From Syngnathus acus (taxonomy: Eukaryota; Chordata; Actinopteri; Syngnathiformes; Syngnathidae): a DNA stretch of 64,000 bases. The stretch covers positions 6,531,053 to 6,595,052 of the forward strand of contig NC_051093.1 of the NCBI RefSeq assembly GCF_901709675.1, given 5' to 3'. Below are positions 54,101 through 63,800 of this stretch, piece by piece (position 1 is the stretch's first letter; each line of letters opens with the position of its first letter). A model generated the notes under the pieces. That model saw nothing but the letters and a program-made list of their open reading frames with translations, was not told the DNA's origin and did not search any database. Made by a program: the position numbers and the translations under genes.

Positions 54101-56364
54101 ATCTAAGTGTGAAGTCACACAAAAAAAGGCATGCAAATTTTCTTTGTGAATATACATGGGTGATAAAGAATGATCAATCAGAGCATGGATTGCAAGTACA
54201 GTCGCCCATTCATAACAAATTCACTCAAAACAGATAAGACAGGACTGGGGATCAATAAAACAGACATGTGACGACTGATCGTATTATTTTGAGGACATCC
54301 AATTGAGTGTCATTGAAAATGAGCTTTTTGGGGGAAGGTCGTTTCAGTGATACCCAGTCCAAGAATAAGACGGAATGAATGGAACCAACTTACATGAGAC
54401 TGGAGTTAGGCAGATGGGGCGCGCAGAGGGGAGGGAAGAAGGGACAACAAGGAGGTGTGGTTGTTGCGGAGGAAGGAAGGGAGAAAAAAACACAGTGTTA
54501 AAGTGAATATTGGGGTGGCGGTGAAGAAGTAGAAGATGAGAGGGGACCCAAATGGTTGCTGTTTTACATAAGAACTGCAAACTACTTGAAAAGGACTGTC
54601 GGTGTATTATATCTCAATAGTTTATTTCAACAGTAAATAAAAACTTATCAAAGAATAATACATGCAACTTTACTAGAGTGGGACAAAATTGGATTTTTAC
54701 CATGTCGTGTATTAATTAATGCAAAGTAAATGATTCATAGTGCATGAAGAAAAAACTAAAAGTGCCCCTTTAGTTTCCCATGGATGTGTGGGAACGTATG
54801 CATGTGTTGTGTGGAAATAACATCGGTCAACAGCACATTTTAATCAGTGATAGCTTTTTCTATTTTTTTTTTTTTTTCTACCACCTCCTGCTGAACCTAA
54901 CCTTACCGAATTTAAAAAAAAAATTGAAATTCACCTTTGTATACATTGAGGGTGATGGTGCGGACTGCGATGCGGACCATGCTTTCAGGGTGGTTGAAGA
55001 ACTTTATGGCCTCGGTGTACAGGGCAAAGTCATTTGTGTGCTGTGTGTGGGCGACAGATAGAGGGAGCTCGTGAGCAAAGTACTGCTTGCCCCACAAGAC
55101 AGAGACACTGAACAGTTCAATTTAAAAAAAATTACAACTGATGACCTCCTAACAGCAAGAATCAAACTTTGTGCTACTGCGACATATTTTAAAAAGACCC
55201 GTGACCTCACCTCATTGTAGAAGAAGTGCACCGTGTGATTGTTGAGTTTGAGCGACAGTGTCTTGAGGAAGGAGATATAGTAGGCCATGATCTCCTCGTC
55301 TGAAAAGTCAAACTTGTGGACGATGATGGAGTTCACATGGTTGTTTGATAATAAGTAATCTGTACAGAAAAAGGATTTAATTTTAGTGCGATTAATAAGT
55401 AACTGTATTGTTACTTTGGTCCGACAGGCAAATACTTACACAGAGATGTTTCGTGTCTGATGTTCTCAAAGAGTATGTTAAGAGTCTGGAGAAGCTGAAC
55501 GCACACATAACGACCTGACTTCTGCCGCAGGATGTTAAGGAAGAAGGCAAACATGTTCTTCTCTAGGAAGAAGCTGACCAAAAAAAAAAATCCATCATGT
55601 TTTCATATGCTTGCTCTTCCAGTGTCATCTGTTAGAATATTAACAAGCTTCATCCATTCTGAGTCTTGCTCCCAAAGTTAATAGATAGTCTCCCCAATTG
55701 AAAGCCAATTTCCAGAAAGAAATCTAAATAACAGTAAAATGAGTGCTGATACGGAGGTAGCAAGTCTTTTGTGTTGACGTGTTGAATGTGACTTACTCAA
55801 ATACAGAGCTGTCATTCTGGTCCCCCCAGATGAGGATCTCTGTGATGGAGCGGATGGTCTCCACCAGGAGATTGCGGTTGTGGTCTGTCACTGTAGTGTT
55901 TTTGGTTAAAACATGGTACATGTACCTGAAGGGAACATAAAAAATATATAGTATGAACGGAACACATATGCGGGGGACAAGAAAAGAAACAATTCAAGTA
56001 TTTTAATTGACAAATGTGGACTTTGGAGACAGGGGGTCAAAGTTCACTTCCAACATACACCGAGCTCAATATTTACGCCTCCAACAAGATTTAAATGTAG
56101 TCGTCTGAGGTGGCAAGCAAAATATGATCAATTAAATGCGGTTGCAGTATTGACAGCGATAAATTATTTAACAGAGGAAGCCAAATTGGGAAATAATGAC
56201 GCTACTAACTAAAAATCTATTTTTACATTGTTATAATTCACGTCAAAGCTAACGTTAGCATTTGTGTGTTCATGCATGCTACGTACTCACTTTAAATGTT
56301 CCAGGGAATGGATATTCTTCGCTTTCCCCTGCCCTCCAACCCAGCTCCGTGACCTGCCAAACAT
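44379..56364 (-). CDS. clec16a: CLEC16A (endosomal/mitophagy regulator), complete 23-exon gene
   Basis: The joined exons give 1110 residues (human about 1053). Despite the name it is not a true C-type lectin. It carries an N-terminal FPL domain (here about residues 45-200) followed by a helical-repeat body. In mammals it acts on endosomes/lysosomes with the E3 ligase NRDP1/RNF41 in mitophagy and autophagy, and is an autoimmune risk gene. Nearly every segment aligns: [11 protein letters not shown] start, [60 protein letters not shown], and a [10 protein letters not shown] to [11 protein letters not shown] block near the C-terminus. All 22 junctions are GT/AG and phases are consistent throughout (3333 nt). 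It differs from human by a Gly/Asp-rich linker in exon 10 and a longer acidic C-terminus. It is divergent to dexi, as in mammals. Confidence 0.98.
44915..45408 (-). other. clec16a intron 22 with AT microsatellite
   Basis: It contains an AT/TTA repeat (about 45122-45200). No coding sequence seen. Confidence 0.7.
45122..45163. repeat. (AT)n / (TTA)n microsatellite
   Basis: Alternating AT followed by ATT repeats in clec16a intron 22. Confidence 0.9.
45409..45546 (-). CDS. clec16a: clec16a exon 22
   Basis: Residues 887-932: [26 protein letters not shown] and ISAQSPT, the Ser/Pro-rich tail also present in human. Donor GTAGAA. Confidence 0.94.
45620..45790 (-). CDS. clec16a: clec16a exon 21
   Basis: Residues 830-886: [20 protein letters not shown], then [20 protein letters not shown] and VDKVPG. 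Acceptor CACACAG, donor GTAAGA. Confidence 0.96.
46366..46570 (-). CDS. clec16a: clec16a exon 20
   Basis: Residues 762-829: [20 protein letters not shown] through [10 protein letters not shown]. The acceptor is preceded by a C16 run. Donor GTGAGA. Confidence 0.97.
46571..47073 (-). other. clec16a intron 19 with a G16 run and retroelement tail
   Basis: G run at 46579-46594 (the polypyrimidine tract of exon 20 on the gene strand). The fragment AAGCGCTCTGGAAATAAAGT with GATTGACCGATTGA (46845-46879) resembles L2-type tails. Confidence 0.6.
47074..47225 (-). CDS. clec16a: clec16a exon 19
   Basis: Residues 711-761: [20 protein letters not shown] through [11 protein letters not shown]. Acceptor TTTCAG, donor GTATTT. 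Confidence 0.97.
47226..48467 (-). other. clec16a intron 18
   Basis: 1.2 kb without coding sequence. It holds a duplicated AATAAAGGCTTTGT (about 47840-47871) and a GGTGTACCTATTAAAGTCAC repeat relic (48353-48372). Confidence 0.55.
48468..48588 (-). CDS. clec16a: clec16a exon 18
   Basis: Residues 671-710: [20 protein letters not shown] through [10 protein letters not shown]. Donor GTAAGT. Confidence 0.96.
48670..48798 (-). CDS. clec16a: clec16a exon 17
   Basis: Residues 628-670: [20 protein letters not shown], then [20 protein letters not shown]. Acceptor TTTCAG, donor GTATGT. Confidence 0.97.
48900..48950 (-). CDS. clec16a: clec16a exon 16, 51-nt
   Basis: Seventeen codons: [17 protein letters not shown]. 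The donor GTGTGT is weaker than usual. Confidence 0.9.
48951..49650 (-). other. clec16a intron 15
   Basis: 700 bp. A GT run near 49616-49631 lies close to the exon 15 donor. Nothing else recognised. Confidence 0.55.
49651..49695 (-). CDS. clec16a: clec16a exon 15, 45-nt
   Basis: Fifteen codons: [15 protein letters not shown]. Acceptor GCGCACAG, donor GTAAAA. Confidence 0.93.
49993..50102 (-). CDS. clec16a: clec16a exon 14
   Basis: Residues 559-595: [20 protein letters not shown] through KDVHLACLE. Donor GTATGA. Confidence 0.96.
50183..50302 (-). CDS. clec16a: clec16a exon 13
   Basis: Residues 519-558: [20 protein letters not shown], then [13 protein letters not shown]. It diverges from human in the middle and is conserved at both ends. 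Confidence 0.93.
50484..50584 (-). CDS. clec16a: clec16a exon 12
   Basis: Residues 485-518: [20 protein letters not shown] through LLYAVSHSK. Acceptor TCCACAG, donor GTTGGA. Confidence 0.95.
50664..50769 (-). CDS. clec16a: clec16a exon 11
   Basis: Residues 450-485: [20 protein letters not shown] through [13 protein letters not shown]. Donor GTACAC. Confidence 0.93.
50770..51292 (-). other. clec16a intron 10
   Basis: 523 bp with an AGC trinucleotide run (about 51150-51167). Open frames here are extensions of exon 10 into the intron. Confidence 0.6.
51293..51581 (-). CDS. clec16a: clec16a exon 10, with Gly/Asp-rich linker
   Basis: Residues 354-449: [32 protein letters not shown], then a low-complexity acidic and Gly-rich stretch and [13 protein letters not shown]. 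The Gly run is absent from human CLEC16A. Donor GTGAGT. Confidence 0.94.
51582..53129 (-). other. clec16a intron 9
   Basis: The largest clec16a intron, 1.5 kb, with A/T-rich tracts. No exon, gene or mobile element recognised. Confidence 0.55.
53130..53246 (-). CDS. clec16a: clec16a exon 9
   Basis: Residues 315-353: [20 protein letters not shown] through the HNTHKNT end. Acceptor TCCAG, donor GTAAGT. Confidence 0.95.
53336..53386 (-). CDS. clec16a: clec16a exon 8, 51-nt
   Basis: Residues 298-314, [17 protein letters not shown], between TTTAG acceptor and GTAGGC donor. It was found from the junctions because it is too short for an ORF search. Confidence 0.92.
53467..53641 (-). CDS. clec16a: clec16a exon 7
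   Basis: Residues 239-297: [20 protein letters not shown] through [13 protein letters not shown]. Donor GTAAGA. Confidence 0.97.
53766..53781 (-). promoter_or_regulatory. CTCF-like motif in clec16a intron 6
   Basis: On the minus strand it reads CCTGTAGAGGGCACAC, fitting the CTCF core. Motif match only. Confidence 0.4.
53820..53943 (-). CDS. clec16a: clec16a exon 6
   Basis: Residues 198-239: [20 protein letters not shown] through CVQTDEE. The human V-S-L-D-N-Q is V-D-N-Q here, two residues shorter. Confidence 0.95.
53944..54934 (-). other. clec16a intron 5
   Basis: 991 bp, no coding sequence or element recognised. Confidence 0.55.
54935..55040 (-). CDS. clec16a: clec16a exon 5
   Basis: Residues 163-197: [20 protein letters not shown] through TITLNVYK. 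Acceptor CACACAG, donor GTGAAT. Confidence 0.97.
55211..55359 (-). CDS. clec16a: clec16a exon 4
   Basis: Residues 113-162: [20 protein letters not shown] through TVHFFYNE, nearly identical to human. Donor GTGAGG. Confidence 0.97.
55440..55573 (-). CDS. clec16a: clec16a exon 3
   Basis: Residues 68-112: [16 protein letters not shown], a Leu-rich helix and the ETSL segment of the FPL domain. Acceptor TGGTCAG, donor GTAAGT. Confidence 0.95.
55797..55925 (-). CDS. clec16a: clec16a exon 2
   Basis: Residues 25-68: [20 protein letters not shown] through [10 protein letters not shown]. Acceptor CTTCAG, donor GTAAGT. Confidence 0.96.
55926..56290 (-). other. clec16a intron 1
   Basis: 365 bp, no coding sequence, repeat or motif recognised. 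Confidence 0.6.
56291..56364 (-). CDS. clec16a: clec16a exon 1
   Basis: ATG at 56364; encodes [20 protein letters not shown] and on to HLK (split). Donor GTGAGT. Too short to stand as an ORF by itself. Confidence 0.95.
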
Positions 56365-57331
<967 letters not shown>

Positions 57332-58300
57332 CAAGGGAGTGATGGAGGATTGGAATGCAATGCTGGTGAAGATGATGGAGAGGTCAGGGACAAACGAGGC
57401 CTGTCTGCTGGACGGTTGTTGCCTTTTGGGACACATAGGAGCAAGGTAATGAATAATGGTTAGTAACCTTAAAAGGTTGTTTTTTTCCCATCTGCCATAA
57501 CAATTTGTATTTCACAGGTCATCTCAGCGTGACTATGACCTCCATCGCTGAAAGGTCATTGTCCCTTGCGAAGACTCATTCTGTCACCGCAACGCAACCT
57601 GGACGTCCAGATGAGCATTTGTGTCCTCCATTTGACACATAATGACAAAAAAAAAGCAATACTATATATACACTGCAAGTAAGAAGATATTCTCACTGTG
57701 GATTTAAAGTACAGTATTGATCCAGACATAAGAAGCTCAGTGCAAATCATGCACGGTATCCCACATCAGATCAGTTGGATGCACCAAAGACTTAAATGAT
57801 CGTGGCATGGGAGCATTTGTATTCTGAAAATTGTTCCATTTTAATTTCCTTATTATTGACTTAAGGAGAATGTATATTTTGCTTTGCAGTTATTTGTTCA
57901 CATCTGCTTCTTAGTCATACTGGTGCCTTGTGGGTGCACCTCTCAAACATGGCACTGGATGTACAGTAGTAGGCTGAACTATTGTTTTTGGGTTTGCTTT
58001 GTTTTTCTCTGACATTAAACTTAAAATGTCCTCTTCAATGTATATATCTAGTATACATTCTAAGTTGTAATTCTGAATTGTTGATCTTAAAGCAGCTACT
58101 TCTTATTTAACTCTTAAATTTATCTTGTGAATATGTTTTTCATTTATTTTTCAAATGTAAGAAACTTGAAACAAACTCAATGCTGGTTGAATGTTTAATT
58201 TTATTTCTATCTTGGAATCTTTGATAGTTTTTTTTTTTTATCCTGTTATGGATTGAGCATTTTCTTTAATGAAAAGTGTATCTTGAAGCAATAATAAACT
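57332..58300 (+). terminator. dexi: dexi 3' UTR with poly(A) signal
   Basis: The transcript probably extends to AATAAA at 58293-58298; an earlier weaker ATTAAA lies near 58014. No second coding region is seen, so the 3' UTR would be about 1 kb and meets the nubp1 3' end. Confidence 0.45.
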
Positions 58301-58619
58301 AAATTAAACAATTTAAATCACGAGTTTAAAGAATAATTCTGTGATACTGGAGAAATTAAAAACGACAATGTTATTTTCATAATTGTTACATTAATTTACT
58401 TTGCAGTCTTTTCTTTAATTATCCCTTCTTTACATTTTAAGCATCTTATTGTATTATGAGTACTAACTCTGCCATCCACAAATTCTAATTCAGACAACAT
58501 ACATGATAGCGTATTCACTTTTCAAAAAATAATATGGCTGTGAGAAATCTATTCTAGGTGTGTATTTTAATGGAATGATGTCTTAGCTCTGATTCAACAG
58601 GACTGGCATAAAAGCAGCT
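58200..58619 (-). terminator. nubp1: nubp1 3' UTR
   Basis: On the minus strand an AATAAA (plus TTTATT at 58200-58205) lies about 415 nt after the stop. It overlaps the likely end of dexi on the other strand. Confidence 0.4.
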
Positions 58620-58672
58620 TCACACTGTCTTCTGCTCATCTGTGCCGTGGGTGGAACAGTAGTTCTTGATGC
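58620..58672 (-). CDS. nubp1: nubp1 exon 10, C-terminus
   Basis: Ends [17 protein letters not shown] and TGA (58620-58622). Acceptor TTATCAG. Too short for an ORF search; found from phase and junction. Confidence 0.93.
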
Positions 58673-60826
58673 CTGATAAGAGGAAAGAGCAAAGCACAAA
58701 TCATACGGAAGGTGAACAATGCTTCAAAATAGATGACAAGTGTGCTTGCTTCAAGCTGCAAACCCACTTTGCACAATTCTCTCGTAGGCTTCAGCAGCAG
58801 GCGAGTCCGGTATCACGTTGAGGAAAGACCTGCCCTCATCGCAGCTTTTTGCTATCCGTGGGTCGAGAGGCACTTTTCCGAGCAGGGGCAGATTAAGGTC
58901 TGCACACATTGTCTCAGCGCCCCCGCTGGTGGGAGGGAAGATCTGCGATGTGTTCTAAAGACAGGGCAAGACAAAAACCTGAGTTATGAATGCACACTGT
59001 ACCACAGTCTATTGTTAATTGTAAAATTGTGCTTGCTCACTGACTGGCCAGGCGGCGTTTAATTTTTCATATTGTCACATTTGCTTGCAGTTTTTCCACT
59101 GACCTTACAATTTGGACACACAAAGCCACTCATGTTTTCCACTACGCCGATGATTGGCAGTTTGACTTTTTGGCAGAAGCGGATCTCCTTTCGAACATCT
59201 TGCAAAGACACCTCCTGCATTAAGGAACAATGTCGATCATGAATATCACATGGGAAATTTGTTAGGGTAGTCATAGTGTATTATGTCCTTGTGTGTACCT
59301 GTGGTGTGGTGATTATGACTGCTCCATCCACGTTGGTGGAGCTTAGGTACTGCACAATTGATAGGTGCTCGTCAGATGTGCCTGGAGGCGTGTCAATAAT
59401 GAGATAATCCAGTTCGCCCCAATCCACATCCCTCAGAAACTGTTTGATCATTCCTGAAATGGCAAATCAAAAACTAGTACAATGATTCTTTTTAATGATA
59501 TGTCTTGGTCTTATTTTTATACCACAGATAAAAATGTAATTTAAACAGAGGTGTGTAGATAGACAAGAGAGATGAAATATGTTGTGCACCGTTTTTCTTG
59601 GGTCCTCTCCAGATCACAGCATCATCAGGACCACCAAGCAGGAAGCCAATAGACACGACAGCAAGGTTGTCTTCTGCATACTGGAGCATGAGAACAAGGC
59701 ACATTTAATTTTTTGTCAATGGACAATTAAGTACACCTCACAATCGAATCGGATCCTGAATAACAGCTGAAATCCAATTTACTTGATGCTGTTTCAGACT
59801 AATTAATTTAATAAGAACCGAGTATAAAGGCAGAATACATGGCTTGACTAATGTTGGATGGTTGTATCTAACCTAAATAGTAGGAAAGTGCATTGTGTAA
59901 TATTACTGTTATATTTTTGTTGTGATATTTTAAAGTGACTCACCACTGGGGACCAGCCTGACCCACTCTGATGTATCTAGAGACAGAATTTTTTTTTAGT
60001 AGCCTTAATGACACACATCAATTTCTAAACATAAAACTAATAACTACTTGCTGTACTTACTTGCTCTCCCTCCAACCCCATGATTCGAGGAATTGATGGA
60101 CCACAAATGTCTACATCCAATAGGGCAACCTAAAATTGAAGATGGCAGAAAACACTTACTTCTAAGGCCACATGCTTACTGTGCCCCAAACATCTTTAAA
60201 AATAGAAAACCAGAACCATTACCTCGTTGGTGTCATCACTTGCCAAGGCATGGGCCAAGTGAGCGCTGAATGTACTCTTTCCCACACCTCCTTTACCGGA
60301 TAGGACAAGGATCTTGTGTTTGACCGTAGACAGTTTTGATCCGATTTCTTTAATGGCTGTCGGGAAAGAAAGAATGTAACAAAGAATTGGTAATAATCCG
60401 ATCAAACCAGCTCAGTTTGAAAGGGATCATACTGTACCTGGGTCTGGGGCTTTGGTAGCTCCAGAAGCACACAATTTTTGGTTGGGACAGCCCTGACATG
60501 ATGAAGTCTTCCCTGCCTTCTCACTTCTTGTTCCTGGACAGTCTGCAAAATTAAAGCGTTTTCAATTGAGTATTGTTAATTTAAACACCGCGTGTGCAAA
60601 TCATAACGTTACATGTGTGTATGTGTGTTACATGTGCATGATCTAAGAAAAATTGGAAGCGTCAAACTGTGACGCAGTAAGTCAAATAAATGTTTCCATG
60701 CCACTCGGTGGAAATTCAACATAAAACAAGTTTAGCTGTTCACATTTTGTTGATTCCGTTGAATTATAGATATATGTATACATTTCAAAACTTACGTTCG
60801 TTTGCGTTTGCTGGTACATCGTCCAT
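58620..60826 (-). CDS. nubp1: NUBP1, cytosolic Fe-S cluster assembly scaffold ATPase, 10 exons
   Basis: The joined exons give 322 residues (human 320; 969 nt in frame). NUBP1 with NUBP2 forms the CIA scaffold that builds 4Fe-4S clusters for cytosolic and nuclear proteins. Seen: the N-terminal cluster-binding cysteines C12, C26, C29 and C35 in C-x13-C-x2-C-x5-C spacing; a deviant Walker A GKGGVGKS (66-73); [10 protein letters not shown] (switch I); a [10 protein letters not shown]-type Walker B/switch II region in exon 7; and the C-terminal bridging CPNC (C239, C242) that binds the shared cluster in the NUBP1-NUBP2 complex. Presence of the N-terminal ferredoxin-like motif separates NUBP1 from NUBP2. 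All exon junctions are GT/AG with consistent phases. No key residue is missing. Confidence 0.98.
58768..58954 (-). CDS. nubp1: nubp1 exon 9
   Basis: Residues 244-305: [40 protein letters not shown], then [15 protein letters not shown]. Acceptor CTTTAG, donor GTGGGT. Confidence 0.96.
59104..59214 (-). CDS. nubp1: nubp1 exon 8, CXXC motif
   Basis: Residues 207-243: [35 protein letters not shown]239 and C242 are the bridging-cluster ligands. Donor GTCAGT. Confidence 0.97.
59299..59453 (-). CDS. nubp1: nubp1 exon 7
   Basis: Residues 155-206: [32 protein letters not shown], then [11 protein letters not shown]. Donor GTACAC. Confidence 0.96.
59590..59680 (-). CDS. nubp1: nubp1 exon 6
   Basis: Residues 125-154: [20 protein letters not shown], then [10 protein letters not shown]. 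Donor GTGCAC. Confidence 0.96.
59944..59976 (-). CDS. nubp1: nubp1 exon 5, 33-nt
   Basis: Eleven codons, [11 protein letters not shown], matching human [11 protein letters not shown]. Acceptor CTAG, donor GTGAGT. Confidence 0.94.
60061..60129 (-). CDS. nubp1: nubp1 exon 4
   Basis: Residues 91-113: [20 protein letters not shown] and GEQ. Acceptor TTTTAG, donor GTAAGT. Confidence 0.96.
60223..60356 (-). CDS. nubp1: nubp1 exon 3, Walker A
   Basis: Residues 46-90: [38 protein letters not shown]. Donor GTAATG. Confidence 0.97.
60438..60542 (-). CDS. nubp1: nubp1 exon 2, N-terminal Fe-S cysteines
   Basis: Residues 11-45, with HCPGTRSEK and [16 protein letters not shown], giving all four cluster cysteines. 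Acceptor TTTTGCAG, donor GTACAG. Confidence 0.96.
60796..60826 (-). CDS. nubp1: nubp1 exon 1
   Basis: ATG at 60826; ten codons ([10 protein letters not shown]) plus one base. Donor GTAAGT. Confidence 0.92.
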
Positions 60827-63800
60827 GTTTGTGTCCAATCATATAATAGTCCCCGCATCGAAGGTTCCGGATATGATGTCAGTTCCGTCACTTGAAATAT
60901 GTTAGGAAACGAGAACCTGGAGTGAATACGAATATGAAAAGAAAATACGAAAATAACTTAAGAAAAAAAAACTTTATGGTTGAAACATCAAGAGAGGAGC
61001 ACTGTATTGGTTCATAAGCAGAGAACTTGAAGATAAATCATTTCAACAAAGTCGCCGCTAGATGGTGCCCTTTCTACATGTATAACATGAAAACCCAACT
61101 TGTCCAAAAATTATTTTACTGCAATGAAACCATTAATAATTTACTTGTTCACATTTTAAGACTTTTTACACTTACAAGGTGGCCAAATGTGTGCTTAATG
61201 GCACTTCAGTTGGGCCGGCTCACTTCATTTTCTTTCTCTTTTTTATTAAAATTCAAACATCTTTCTGAGTGGACTTTTCTTGGTTCTTTGATTGTTCCAG
61301 CTACTCTTAGGATTCTTGCATTTGAGCAAGCACGAGAAGATGATTGTGAGGGATAAAAATAAGCATGAAACTTCACCAAAAGTGTGACCTGCATTGTTAC
61401 TCAATCATTGATACATTTTCTAAATATTTCGTGTCCCGTGGTTCGTTTAGTTGAGCTGATAACCTCTCATGAAGTCCATGAAGACACATTCTGTCCATTC
61501 AGCAAGTGGGCTACATCCTATTGGACTCAGGCGAGACTTTGGTCACAGGGTTACTCAGCAAAAAAGTTAAGCCTTGGCTGCACGAGCAGTCATCACACTC
61601 GGAACAATACCGCACACACATAAGTGACACGGACACATTGTCCGTTTTCCATCCGTAAGGCCAAACAGAGAGACTTTGTGGGTGTATTTTCCAGGGAAAA
61701 GGTGGCTTGGTAGAGATCATGTCTCTTTTCAGCTGAAAGGAAAAAAAAGAGGAAGTAAGGGAAAAAGGGAACATAGGCACTTTCAGGGTGTGTTACATTG
61801 CTAATCGTAATCCGTGCAACGGAAGTGGTCTCCATTTTTATTATAGCTCCGCCCACGTTGAATATAAAGCATTTTTTTGATTGTTAAAGTCTCGAGACTG
61901 GTATGTCCTTCCTTCTCCATCTTCCATTTAAAGCCACCCACTCTCCAGTCATTCCTCCTTCACTCACATGAAATTCTCAGCTGTGGGGTCATACCCTTTG
62001 TGATAATTTTATCTGTTTTTAACTGCATCTTGTTGCCACACACTCCAACGTCTTACCACACTATTTGTGTGTCTGTCTGCAGAAGTGATAAAGATATTTA
62101 AACACCTTTTCCCTAGTTGCAAGAGAGACTTCTTTTTCTTTTCACATATTCAGCCTCACACCATGATATAATTCACTTGAACTAAATACGATATTATCCA
62201 AGATAGGCATTAAAAAGGGCCTTTTTTTTTGTTAGCATTTGAGATCTCTGACCTCAACCCCCTTTAAACACATTTGAGATGAACTCCAACAACTGTAAGC
62301 CAGGCCTTCTTTTATGTCCAACAGCGGTGACCTTTGACCTTCATCGGCAACTGTGGACAAGTGATAACAATTTTGGCCTGCTGGTGGGCGAGGGAGTGTG
62401 TGCGCTAGAGTAGCAATTAAAGCTGGGTGATGAACATAGAATAAAAACAAAAAAATGCAACACCTTTTGGTGTGTTTGGGTGCTGGTGAAGACAAAAAGC
62501 ACCCACTTGGCACTAGTGTAAACATGACCTCTGACCTCCTGGAAGCTTCACACTTTGAGCAAACGGCATCAGACGAGAGCTGTCTTGTCAACTATGTGTT
62601 AGCAGATGGGCGACTATGTCTATTTCTGTGTGTGTGTGTTTATACGTGTGTGTGCAGTGTCAGTAGGATGATGATAAAAACCATCGCGGTCGTAAGGAAG
62701 GGAAGCCTTTTGTCTGCGTGTCCTCTTGTGTGCGACTGTTTGTGGGAAGGAAGGAAGGAAGATTAGCCGGGCTCGCAACCTATTTCTGGTCACTCCGTGG
62801 CAGTTGGCGATGGGTTTGCACACACACACACCGACACACACATGCATGTTCACACACACACACCCGCACACAGATTTGTAGCCAATAAGACTTGTTTAAA
62901 CAACAAAGCAGCCCCATCATCTTCTTCCCTTCAGGCAACAGAACCCCTCGCTATCACTCTCACTAACAGGTCGGACCTCTTTATCAGGTGTCACATACGT
63001 TACGTCACTATATCATTTACCAGCTATTGTTATAAATGAGCAGGTGACCCACCTACACAAGATATTTTAGTATCTTTTAGCGGGATATTATCATTCAGAT
63101 TTAAACAGTCATGAAAAAAAAAATCAATTTTAACATCTTTAGAAAATTGTGTTATGTTTCAATTCATGTACTGGGAGCTCCATGCATGACTAATAAACCA
63201 CAATTCCCAGTAGCTTTGACATCTGGAACCATGCCAGTAGAACACACTCGAAGGCATACTTATCTTCAGGCAGAAAGGAAGCAGCCCCCCCCTCATCTCC
63301 CCTGTTCCTGTTTCTCACAAAAGTGTGTATTAACGTGTGTCCAGGCTTGCTAACGTAGGCAATCAGCAGGAGGCACATTGATCCGCATGGCAGAAAAATA
63401 ACAAACAAAAATACTTGGCTAAAAGGAGAAAAATGGCGCAGTAATAGGAGATGGAAAAAAATGGAGGCAACTTATGATAAAGCGAAAGTCAGTCAGTGAT
63501 TGTGGAACAACGCTGGCAGTGAAACGGCTTCCTAGAACTTTTCCTCTCCCTCTTCCTCTGACTCTTGTAGAGGCCGGAGATAAATCTAAAAATAACGTCA
63601 TGTTTATGAGACGTATTTAGAAAAGTGGAAAACATGAACATAGGGAGAGCTGTCTGTTTATGACATTTAAATTAATAAAACTGCGGATTGTTTATGGTAC
63701 AGGTGTCCAAGATGGACTTGATGTTTCACTCCTACATCCAAAGCAAATCTTTTTAACGATACAAACCTTCTAGCCAAACTAGCATAACACAGCAAAAAAT

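Noticed and set aside
62626-62872. GT/CA-rich stretch considered as a Z-DNA promoter element
   Set aside because: Ordinary interrupted dinucleotide repeats with no nearby gene start.
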